From positions 18,261,865-18,325,864 of the forward strand of contig NC_041005.1 in NCBI RefSeq assembly GCF_004193775.1: a DNA stretch of 64,000 bases, written 5' to 3'. The notes under the pieces were generated by a model. It saw only the letters and a list, made by a program, of their open reading frames with translations, was not told where the DNA came from and did not search any database. Below are positions 35,601 to 44,775 of the stretch, piece after piece; the first letter of the stretch is position 1; each line of letters starts with the position of its first letter. This DNA is from Glycine soja. Lineage: Eukaryota; Streptophyta; Magnoliopsida; Fabales; Fabaceae. A program made the translations under genes and the position numbers.

Positions 35601-36028
35601 ATATTTTCTAGTAGTGAGAAGACATAAACTTTAGCCCATATGAATTTTAATTTTGATGACATGATGCCAACATTTGTCACCTACGAATAATGACCCCCCA
35701 AGGATCTGCTGATTCAACTTTAATTTAAGCTCTACCAATTTGCTTCAGAGTCTGCATTGGTATTGTCAACTACTTGCCAACGATGGCAGGAAATAATAGA
35801 GGTTTTCCTACATGAGTCAATAATAGAGCTAACACACTATGGAAACATAAAACTGCAACATATGATGGCAAAAAGCAAGCGGTTATTTATTTACTCACCT
35901 AAAAACTTACATAATCACTTGATTGCTGATTATTATGCATGGAATCGAGAAACCTTAGACCACTTTCAAGTGATACATGTATATAAGACATGACCTAACA
36001 CTTTTAGTTTTCTTCCTTAATTATTTTT

Positions 36029-36110
36029 CAGAGGATGTGCCAAAGCTAATTCTTGAAGTGATTGATGCCCCTGGTTGGACAAGAGAGAATGTTGCTAGTC
36101 ATTTGCAGGT
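36029..36110 (+). pseudogene. Type-B response regulator (GARP/Myb) exon fragment
   Basis: After TTATTTTTCAG, the open frame reads DVPKLILEVIDAPGWTRENV then ASHLQ and a GTCTG donor. VPKxILxxMxxxxLTRENVASHLQ is the third helix of the GARP DNA-binding domain of type-B ARR transcription factors. Only this exon piece is seen, with Trp replacing the usual Leu. It lies between CACTA-2 and CACTA-3. The upstream ORF at 35,757-35,993 could belong to the same relic but is not recognisable. Confidence 0.6.
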
Positions 36111-36239
36111 CTGTTTTAATTTTCTATACTTGCATTATGTTGCAAAGGTAGATACATTTTTTGTTACGACTTATTGCAATTTTAGAGAATATTTGATAAG
36201 TTTTCACGGTAAACTAATTGAAATTTGAAAAACAGCTGC

Positions 36240-36770
36240 CATGTAGACGCTTACATGAAATATGGGCGTCAATAACCTTTTTTCAATCCAAACTAATGTT
36301 TTCTTAACATTAATTAATATTTTCATTTTTTATAAAGTAATTAGTATTTACCTATTTGTCTATTGCTAGGCTACAAAGCAGGAATGTATGCCAGTCATTA
36401 GTGAATATGCGAGGCTATGAATTAGGAACCCAACGTATTTGCTATGAATTAGTGAATATACAATTTTTTTTAAAAGTTTAAACAAATTGACTCGTGATAA
36501 TCATTTTAAAAAAATTGAAAAATCTTAAGCTAAAATAGTCTTTTGGTCCCATATTTTTTAATATAAGTTTAAATAACTTCACCCATATTCTGTTGTCATT
36601 CCTATATACTTTGTTAATCTTTATTTCAATTCTTAGTTAAGATTATAAAATATAAGTAAAAAAATGAAGAGTATATTATAATTACAAAATTTACAATGAA
36701 ATATATTTATATAGTGAAAGGTTAAATAATAATTGAATTGAAACACAATTACAATTGTAATTTTTTTTTT
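36240..36770. other. AT-rich spacer between CACTA-2 and CACTA-3
   Basis: No gene or repeat recognised. Confidence 0.5.
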
Positions 36771-36799
36771 GTACACAACTACAAAAAGAAGCTTCTACA

Positions 36800-37255
36800 T
36801 CGGTTGAAAACTGGTATCTACGACGGGCCCCACACCGTCTTTGTTCCAGATGTCGTTGTATGTCGACAACAACAACATCGGTCATCCTAGGACCCGTCTT
36901 TGTAATGCAAGAATACAACGTCAGTGGCTATAAAAGAATAGACGTTATAAAAAAGGATTCAACGACGCACATATTAGACAACCCGTCGTTGTTTTGGTCC
37001 ATTTCAACGTCGGGTTCGCAAGACTCGTCGTTGTTGTTGTCCATATCAACGTCGGGTACGAATAACACCCATATTTGTTTTGTTTCCTGTCAACATCGGT
37101 GGCGGGCTCACCACCGACGTTGTTTGGTAGTATGTCAACGTCGGTGGTGAGGACACCGTCATTGTTGTCTGAGGTTTCAACGACGGTGGCTGGAGCACCC
37201 GTCGTTGTTGGTAAATAAGGCTATAAAGACGGGTTTTCATAAGGACCGTCGTTGA
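36800..37255. repeat. CACTA-3 subterminal repeats
   Basis: More than fifteen ACGACGG/CCGTCGT and CAACGTCGG/CCGACGTTG motifs occur within 450 bp in both orientations, far richer in CpG than the surroundings. This is the typical subterminal array bound by CACTA second-gene products. The ORFs drawn through it (36,860-37,150 plus; 37,046-37,366 minus) are artefacts of the repeats. Confidence 0.8.
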
Positions 37256-37523
37256 AGTATTTTGCCTGCTTACAAAATTTGGGTTATACCATTCAAATTT
37301 CAAAAACAAAGCTACATTTATATACAGCAAACATATATAAATACATTTAAAGGATAAATAACACAATCATGCATCAACCAAAAGAAAAGGGATATCGACG
37401 GTGACACTCACAGTGAGAATGTTATAGGTGGTTCAAAGTTCATCAAAGCCTTTCATGCATGCATTGTTTATATATATGAAAATAAAACAAAACCAGAAAG
37501 GGTATATATATATATATAATTAC

Positions 37524-37690
37524 CACTCGAGCCAATAAGCAAAGGGAGCAATGGACACAGTAGCAAAGAGTTGTCGATAAGCAACAAGGACAAGAGGGCT
37601 CATTCCAGATTCTATTGCAAGCATTTAAGTAATGTTCATCACTGCATAGACCAATTGCACAAGAACCAATTGCAAGTAGACCGGCACCCA
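37524..37690 (-). pseudogene. Captured WAT1/EamA transporter exon
   Basis: The minus strand reads YLQLVLVQLVYAVMNIT, a TAA, then LAIESGMSPLVLVAYRQLFA and TVSIAPFAYWLEW, ending at a GTAATT donor. This is the first transmembrane hairpin of WAT1-related (nodulin MtN21, EamA) transporters, where GMSPxVLVxYRxxFAT and IAPFA are conserved. The ATG-initiated ORF in another frame over the same DNA is spurious. Only one exon is present and it carries an in-frame stop. It sits on the same strand as the CACTA-3 genes, just inside the subterminal repeats. Confidence 0.7.
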
Positions 37691-37919
37691 TATTAATTGT
37701 CTCTTTCTCACCCCTCAGTCTTAATTTGAACTTTGGAGAGAGTGTTGTATGTGATGAATGAAATGCATGAGAGTGATGAAGTAACTTATAACTAGTTGAT
37801 TCCAGTCATGTGCATGTCAACAAAATTTAATGATGCTTCTGATAGAAAACAAGGCAGCAAGTAGGGTTCACCGTGAATATTGAGAAGATAGATAGAACAT
37901 ACCTATATACAGCTGCGTT

Positions 37920-38045
37920 GAACCATTGCTATTCATAGAAATTGTTACTAGTCTTCTGTGTTGGGCCAAAGATCAAATTTGCATCCTTTCAGGCCAAGCA
38001 GAATTTAACCTTCGTGCAAAATCTTCCACTTCCCTACAAGAAAAG
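37920..38045 (-). pseudogene. Unidentified exon-like fragment
   Basis: The minus strand reads VEDFARRLNSAWPERMQI, an open, protein-like stretch ending at a stop. I do not know the family. Its position between recognised captured exons suggests another captured piece. Confidence 0.3.
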
Positions 38046-38683
38046 AAACAAAGTCATCAAATGCAACATAAAAGACAAAACAAAAAAATAAACCACTCAA
38101 CAATTAGCTGACAAGATTATCCTCTTTCATAGGTTATATTTTGATATCACCATTCCACAAGTTGTCAACTAAAATTAAATAAATGAATGAACTAGTACAT
38201 AAGACAAATGCAGCACGCTCAACACTGAAGTCAATTAAGCAAGACTCCTCTTGATTAATAATATTTTACATCTTATGCAATCAATGAAACATGCACTAAA
38301 CCAGTCAGGAAGATTCTGCATTTCATCAAATGACGATATTAATTGCATGCAACATTCAAAATATGAGAATTTCACCCAACTGCTTTAGCACTAATTACCT
38401 GAGCATGTGACAAACTCCTCAAGAACTCTCTTTAATCATATTTTTCATCCCCTGGTCCCCTTCCCTTGGAATCCCTGCAATCTCTTTAATCATAATAATG
38501 ATAATATCAACCAAAATATTATTAGACTGAAAAAATGACACTAACAGTTGATATAATGTATGCCTAGCTGATCAATTCAACAATTCATGTAAGCCTAGCT
38601 AATCAAATTTTATAACTAGAACATTTTTCAGTTTCATGTATTAACTTATAGTTCATGAATCCACAAACAAGGAGGAAACACAC

Positions 38684-38773
38684 CTCTTCAATGCTTGTGC
38701 TGCTAGTCACTTTGCTGCTACTGAACTTTAGGAGCGGAATCAAAGCAAAAGCAAGGTCAAATGATAATATCAT
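38684..38773 (-). pseudogene. Captured NRAMP-like metal transporter exon
   Basis: Between an acceptor (TTGAGCAG) and a donor (GTGTGT), the minus strand reads ILSFDLAFALIPLLKFSSSK. NRAMP divalent-metal transporters carry ILSFELPFALIPLLKFSSSK in a late transmembrane segment. About 30 codons are present, without stops. It lies about 130 bp downstream of the MTP-like exon on the same strand, with compatible splice signals. Confidence 0.65.
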
Positions 38774-38901
38774 CTGCTCAAATGATAAAATCACTTATTA
38801 GAACAATCTTATGGTAGATAATCCACATGTTGAATAACTAGTCTTCAACCCAAATTTAGGTATATAATAAAAAAACAACAACAAAAGATTATCTCAATTA
38901 C

Positions 38902-38982
38902 CTTCAAAATAACACTTGAGGCAGATTCAACCAAAATCTCCAGCCCCAAGGTAGCCATCAGTCATGCAAAAACAATGATACC
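38902..38982 (-). pseudogene. Captured MTP (cation diffusion facilitator)-like exon
   Basis: An 81-bp segment between TGTGCAG and GTAATT reads GIIVFA, a TGA, then LMATLGLEILVESASSVILK. This resembles the transmembrane segment of plant MTP8-11 metal tolerance proteins (GILVFASVMATLGLQIxxES). The stop replaces the usual Ser/Val pair. It is a short exon, so identification is moderate. Confidence 0.5.
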
Positions 38983-39016
38983 CTGCACAGGAAATCTTAT
39001 TAGTTATTAGCATGTA

Positions 39017-39125
39017 CCTCTACCAAGCAACCATCCAATGACTGTGGACACTTCATTTGTTCACTTAACTGCTGCAGTGGCAAGCTTGGTGGTACTATAG
39101 CTGCACTAAATTGTTGCTGTGGTAA
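39017..39125 (-). other. Glutamine-rich open stretch
   Basis: The minus strand reads LPQQQFSAAIVPPSLPLQQL without stops. It lies between the Ulp1 gene and the MTP-like exon. It may be another captured exon or part of the 3' region of the second CACTA gene. Not recognised. Confidence 0.25.
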
Positions 39126-39333
39126 TCAAATGCAGATGCAATGCAGTAGAAGGGGGTAAAGACAATATATTACTACAATTATATGAAATTGAGTAGGTAA
39201 TACTAAGAATAGAATATTAGTAGCATGACCGAAAATAAAATAGCCGCTGTGTCAAATAACATAACAATTGTCTCAAATACAGGGAAAAAAATACTCCAAC
39301 GCCATCATTAGCCGTTTTGACTTATTGCTGTCT

Positions 39334-42177
39334 TTAAAAAAATGTTGCCCATTTCTTTCGAATTGTGGTGATGATGCCGATGTCCAACGGTGTGTCATTA
39401 GCAAACCACTGCAAGTATTCATAATTGTAAGTTAGTACTGCAAATATAAAAATTCAGTTCCAATTGTACTGAAGTTTATGCATACCATGGACCAATCACT
39501 CTTTATGTCGCTGGCTATGATGTTCCAGATCCAATGCATTATGTAATATCCACATTCATAACAGCCGGTTTGAACGTGACTCTACATATGGAAAACATTT
39601 GAACATCGTATACATTACATAAGTTCATGACTTAACTAGACAACACTAACACATGGTACATAGCTGACTTACCTTTACTTCAATCCACTTTGGTGCAACT
39701 GCCTTAGTTTCAGGAGACAAGGTCTTCTTCAATTTTGTCATTACACTGCTTTTAAAAAACCACATCAACGCATATACAACAAAATGTCAATCAATAATGA
39801 CCATTAAAGAAGGCTTGCAAAAAGTTATATGGTATGAGATAACCTATTAATTGTAGCTTTGATATGCATATCAGGTTTCCTACGCAAAGAACAGAACCAA
39901 ACAACAACATGTTGCCTAGGACACAAAATTATGAGTTGCCAATGTTCCCTGCATGTCATTCACATTAGATACGTATACACCCAAACATCATTTGAAGTAT
40001 GTTTGTTAAATAGCACTTACTGATGGAAGTAAGGTCCAATGTACACCTCTCGGTCAGATTCCTTAAGCCATCTTTCAAGATATTGTTCGCATTCGCTGCG
40101 TCTATCCTTTGAACAAACCAACGACTGTGGCTCAAGGAATGCATACATGAAACCTTGACTGAATATCTGACTCCACTCATGAATATACCTATTCACATGA
40201 TTTGAAAGTATTGTAGTGGATCATGATATTGAATGAATGAGGAATGAGTTATATGAAGGAATTCACTTACATTAACCATAATTGTATGACAGATATGTTC
40301 AGACTTTTGTCTCCTGCTATTATTTCAATAACATCTGAATATGTGATGAATATCGATGTAGATGCATCTACAATTCCAAGAAATCTCCCATCAAAGCTGA
40401 TTTGAAGTGGCTTGTCGTAAAGATCGAAACTGTACTTCATCAATTCACGCAACGGATCATCTGCGTTCACATTAGCCGGCTTCGGCACATGTGCATCCTC
40501 GTTGTGTGGAATACGTTGTGGATGCTACATGGTTAATGAAAGTGGGCGAGTATTTGTACTGTAATCTATGAATGTTTTACTTTACGTATGTCAAATCAAA
40601 CATGTTACCTCATCTAATACAGCTTTCACAAGGTGTGTGGGCCAAGCTACAAATGTATTGACGGCCTGCTTCACATATTGTATTTCTGAGGTGGCATAGG
40701 GGACCTCAGCCTCAGGATCAATAACTGTTTCTACACTTACCCTGACAACATCATCTGCATATGCCACTGTGTGTATGATTGAATCCCCCTCCATTATTTT
40801 CCCCATGGCCACCAACCTTAAATGAACCATAAACAAAGCTTTTTTTAGTGCATATAAAACAAAAACTAAACCATGAACAAAACACAAACCAAACCCAACA
40901 ATTACAGCTGCAAGAGAAAACAAAACTCCGATTCAATTGTAAGTAAGGTAATATTTCTACAAACCTTTGTGTACCATCGTTACGCTGCACAAACAGTCCC
41001 ATCAATGGTATGGCATCAGCATCATGTTCTTGTGAAGCCTGCGCATTGGTAACAGCATTACTTCCTTGTGTGCTGACACGCGCACCTAGTTGTTGTATGT
41101 CCGGCTGAATTTGGAGTGCCTCTTGGGATCCTTTATTTGACAACTCTTTTTTAATAGCCTCTTTCAATGCATTGGTCATTATTTCCAAGCTCCTTTTATT
41201 TTCCTCTTCTAGCTGAGTCCTCAATTCTTCCTTAATTTGAGTCCTCAATTCTTCCCTAATCTGGCCAGTCATGTCTTCCCTAAGCCTTGCAACAACTTCA
41301 TCTAGTTGTTGTTGGCTGATGGACGTGGACGAGCTGCTGCATGTCCTTGATGCCCTTCCGTAGTACTGAGTAATAGTGACACCTGAGCCTGCTGCCCGAA
41401 CGCGACCCCCATGGTCAGGTCGTCCAATGGCAGTGTTCAGTATGTCTTGCCGACCATGGGGTACAAACGAACCCTGCGTTACCTGCTCTTCTAAGGAGTC
41501 CTACACAAAACAAGTGACACAAAAATACACAACGTGCAGTCATTTTCATTACAAAATACTTAAACATATGAACATTGCAACATATTGGTGAACTTACTAT
41601 TTTATCTGCAATTTCCTGTGCAGAGTCAGATGTCATATTGCCAACAGCCCTGGTCCGAGCAACCTTCCACTTAACATGCCTTTTTATTGGGGATGGGGGT
41701 TCATCAACACTTGCTGGATTTTCACTCAACAATGCTTCCTCTTGTATCCTTTTTCGTTTCTGGTCTAACAATTTCTTCTCAAGCAAATCATATCCCCCAC
41801 GTGAAAGTACGTGAGGGCAGTCGTTGTGTTTTTGAATTGATTGTGCTCGTTTCCTAATACCCTGTAATGTGACATACATAATTGCGGAGATTTTTTTGAA
41901 ATTAAAATAATCAAATTGGCAAAAAAATATTCATTTGAAGTTACCATAAACAGATTCAACTAACCTCCCAGTTAGGTGTCAGGCGGGTTTCTTCAAATTG
42001 TTTCCACGCTTCAGGATCTAGTCCATATTTTGTCACAACATCCTGTGTTTGTTGACCTTCAGTCTTAGCAAACACAAATTTGCTAGTCAATGTGGACTTA
42101 AATTGCCGCCATCTCGTCGCTACTGTTGACATAACCTTCGTCTTCACCTTCGTAGCTTCTGCGATATCAAACTTTGC
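39334..42177 (-). CDS. CACTA-3 second gene, exons 2-11, Ulp1-type protease domain
   Basis: About ten minus-strand exons with consensus splice sites. Exon 2 (42,177-41,965) carries the Ptta/En/Spm plant transposase motif VMSTVATRWRQFKSTLTSKF. Exon 3 is 41,861-41,598. Exon 4 (41,500-40,965) has a charged coiled coil (IREELRTQIKEELRTQLEEE). Exon 5 (40,815-40,609) matches DUF8039 (YVKQAVNTFVAWPTHLV). Later exons form a C48/Ulp1-like protease: EHWQLIILCPRQHVVVWFCS supplies the His, and TGCYECGYYIMHW the Cys. The Asp usually following the His strand is replaced in WFCSL. The last exon ends with a TAA at 39,334. I saw no internal stop in the exons read, so the gene may be intact. Intron boundaries are my reading. 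Confidence 0.72.
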
Positions 42178-42682
42178 CTACATAACCAGGTGTCAAAATT
42201 TGTGGAAAAAGGCAGCCAAATGTATATCATTATACAATACTAGCAATCAACAATTTAATGACAATGTTCTGCCATAATACCCCAAGTAAAGCAAAAGCAT
42301 CCAATCAGCATATAATGTAAGTTTACCATGCAGTCACAGCCATCAAATTTAATATCCAAATTGAACAAATAATAAATGAAAAAAAATATTGTGACACTCA
42401 CTAATAACAGTTATTGCCTTAAAGTATGAATTCCTAGAAAAACTTCTTTTCATGGTTTGTTAAGAACATGCTTCAGCCTTCGCACAATTTGAGTTTTTAT
42501 CAATGATGTTATTGATAATCCATGTACATTGATAATTCTTAAGTAATTTGAAATCATTACTAAAACATTGATTTCTCATGTTTTCTGCACAGTAGTTAAA
42601 ACAACAGAGTAATAATCAAAACTTATGGCATACGCAGATTATTCACTAATAAAACAAAAGAAAAGTCGGTGCAGGTGATTAG
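42178..42682. other. Intron sequence of the CACTA-3 second gene, left of SIRE1
   Basis: AT-rich with no gene. It ends at the ATTAG target site (42,678-42,682) of the Sirevirus. Confidence 0.6.
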
Positions 42683-43682
42683 TGTTAGTGCTTAGCTCTA
42701 CTGAGTTTTAAAAGATTGGCTAAAATTTTGTTAAAACATAAGCACTTAGACAATGAAGGAAAGCTGGAGTTGCTGCACATGATGTCCAACGTTATGTCAA
42801 GGAATCAGATTGGGCTCCACAATGCACAAGGCAAGATAAAATGTCAAATGAAGAATTGAAGCTGCAGGATCCACGATGTCGGATACGATGTCCAGGACAT
42901 CCTGCCCGAAAATACTGGACACATAAATCTGTTATATCTTTAACAGATTAATGTGCAGTTAGCAACAGATTTGGCGATCTATCTTTAGGAACGAATTAAA
43001 AGATAATTAAAGTTCGAATTACAAACTAGAAGAGTTCGTTCAGGGATTAAAGATTAAAGATAAAAACTAAAAGATCAAACTTTATCTTTTAGATCTTTAA
43101 GTGCAGATTTTTCAGGAGAATGATAGATCTTATCCAGCGCAAGTTGTTGCAGCCCAGATACGCACACTGCTATATAAACATGAAGGCTGCACGAGTTTTC
43201 TACCAAGTCCGGGATTGAAGAGTTATTTTGTGAGTTTTGGGACTTGAGTGATTTGTGAGCCACCTTGATGTTACCCTAACATCAAGTGTTGGACCTGAGT
43301 GTGTAGAGTTGATCTCTATTGTTCAGAGAGCAATCTCTGGTGTGTATTTGATTTAATTGCAAACACGGGAGAGTGATTGAGAGGGAGTGAGAGGGGTTCT
43401 CATATCTAAGAGTGGCTCTTAGGTAGAGGTTGCACGGGTAGTGGTTAGGTGAGAAGGTTGTAAACAGTGGCTGTTAGATCTTCGAACTAACACTATTTTA
43501 GTGGATTTCCTCCCTGGCTTGGTAGCCCCCAGATGTAGGTGACGTTGCACCGAACTGGGTTGACAATTCTCTTGTGTTATTTACTTGTTTAATCTGTTCA
43601 TACGGTCATATATAATCTGCATGTTCTGAAGCGTGATGTCGTGACATCCGGTACGACATCTGTCATTGGTATCAGAATTTCA
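42683..43682 (+). repeat. SIRE1-type 5' LTR
   Basis: The LTR begins TGTTAGTGCTTAGC and ends CAGAATTTCA. A likely TATA box (CTATATAAA) lies at 43,170-43,178. Palindromic GATGTC/GACATC motifs occur near both ends, for example 42,875-42,901 and 43,635-43,660. It differs from the 3' LTR at about 42,803 (A/T) and about 43,562 (G/A). Confidence 0.95.
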
Positions 43683-43684
43683 AT

Positions 43685-43702
43685 TGGTATCAGAGCGGGC
43701 AC
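43685..43702 (+). promoter_or_regulatory. Primer-binding site (initiator Met tRNA)
   Basis: TGGTATCAGAGC, two bases after the LTR end, is the standard plant copia primer-binding site complementary to the initiator methionine tRNA 3' end. It primes minus-strand cDNA synthesis. Confidence 0.9.
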
Positions 43703-43740
43703 TCTAAATCACTGAGTGAGATCTAGGGAGATAAATTCTG

Positions 43741-44775
43741 ATGAACATGGAGAAAGAAGGAGGACCAGTGAACAGACCACCAATTCTGGATGGAACCAAC
43801 TATGAATACTGGAAAGCAAGGATGGTGGCCTTCCTCAAATCACTGGATAGCAGAACCTGGAAAGCTGTCATCAAAGACTGGGAACATCCCAAGATGCTGG
43901 ACACAGAAGGAAAGCCCACTAATGAATTGAAGCCAGAAGAAGACTGGACAAAAGAAGAAGACGAATTGGCACTTGGAAACTCCAAAGCCTTTAATGCTCT
44001 ATTCAATGGAGTTGACAAGAATATCTTCAGACTGATCAACACATGCACAGTGGCCAAGGATGCATGGGAGATCCTGAAAACCACTCATGAAGGAACCTCC
44101 AAAGTGAAGATGTCCAGATTGCAACTATTGGCTACGAAATTCGAAAATCTGAAGATGAAGGAGGAAGAATGTATTCATGACTTCCACATGAACATTCTTG
44201 AAATTGCCAATGCTTGCACTACCTTGGGAGAAAGGATGACAGATGAAAAGCTGGTGAGAAAGATCCTCAGATCCTTGCCTAAGAGATTTGACATGAAAGT
44301 CACTGCAATAGAGGAGGCCCAAGACATTTGCAACATGAGAGTAGATGAACTCATTGGTTCCCTTCAAACCTTTGAGCTAGGACTCTCGGATAGGACTGAA
44401 AAGAAGAGCAAGAATCTGGCGTTCGTGTCCAATGATGAAGGAGAAGAAGATGAGTATGACCTGGATACTGATGAAGGTCTGACTAACGCAGTTGTGCTCC
44501 TTGGAAAACAGTTCAACAAAGTGCTGAACAGAATGGACAGGAGGTAGAAACCACATGTTCGGAACATCCCTTTCGACATCAGGAAAGGTAGTGAATACCA
44601 GAAAAGGTCAGATGAAAAGCCCAGTCACAGCAAAGGAATTCAATGCCATGGGTGTGAAGGCTATGGACACATCAAAACTGAATGTCCCACTCATCTCAAG
44701 AAGCAGAGGAAAGGACTTTCTGTATGTCGGTCTGATGATACAGAGAGTGAACAAGAAAGTGATTCTGACAGAGAT
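43741..44775 (+). pseudogene. gag: SIRE1-type gag region with in-frame TAG
   Basis: The capsid/nucleocapsid protein starts at the ATG at 43,741. The N-terminal region GTNYEYWKARMVAFLKSLD and the central TTHEGTSKVKMSRLQLL are the UBN2/retrotran_gag_2 domain of copia Gag. The frame is interrupted by a TAG at 44,545-44,547 after RMDRR. The same frame then continues through a CCHC zinc knuckle ([14 protein letters not shown], about 44,650-44,690) into the long ORF from 44,776. Since the knuckle lies beyond the stop and the change is one base from CAG, a recent nonsense mutation is likelier than a programmed gag/pol stop. Confidence 0.85.

Larger units (their letters stand above)
17933..35616. mobile_element. 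CACTA-2, 17.7-kb gene-capturing CACTA element
   Basis: The left end reads CACTACTAGAAAATA from 17,933 and the right end is its exact 15-bp complement ending at 35,616. The trinucleotide AGA lies immediately outside both ends (17,930-17,932 and 35,617-35,619), the 3-bp TSD expected of CACTA elements. Subterminal motifs of the AACATCGGTTTT/AAAACCGATGTT type flank both ends. Inside are an Ulp1 relic on the minus strand and fragments resembling CAD, RIBA, phosphoglycerate mutase-like, IQ-motif and SKP1 genes, plus LTR insertions. No tnp2 gene was found, so the element would need a transposase in trans. Its size is inflated by later insertions. Confidence 0.8.

Noticed and set aside
37443..37691. 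ATP synthase subunit c-like reading MGAGLLAIGSCAIGL
   Set aside because: It lacks the rest of subunit c. Another frame over the same bases gives a clear WAT1-type sequence with a splice donor.
44545..44547. Programmed gag/pol readthrough stop
   Set aside because: The stop precedes the Gag zinc knuckle and its following bases (AAACCA) do not match a known leaky context; a nonsense mutation or sequencing error is simpler.
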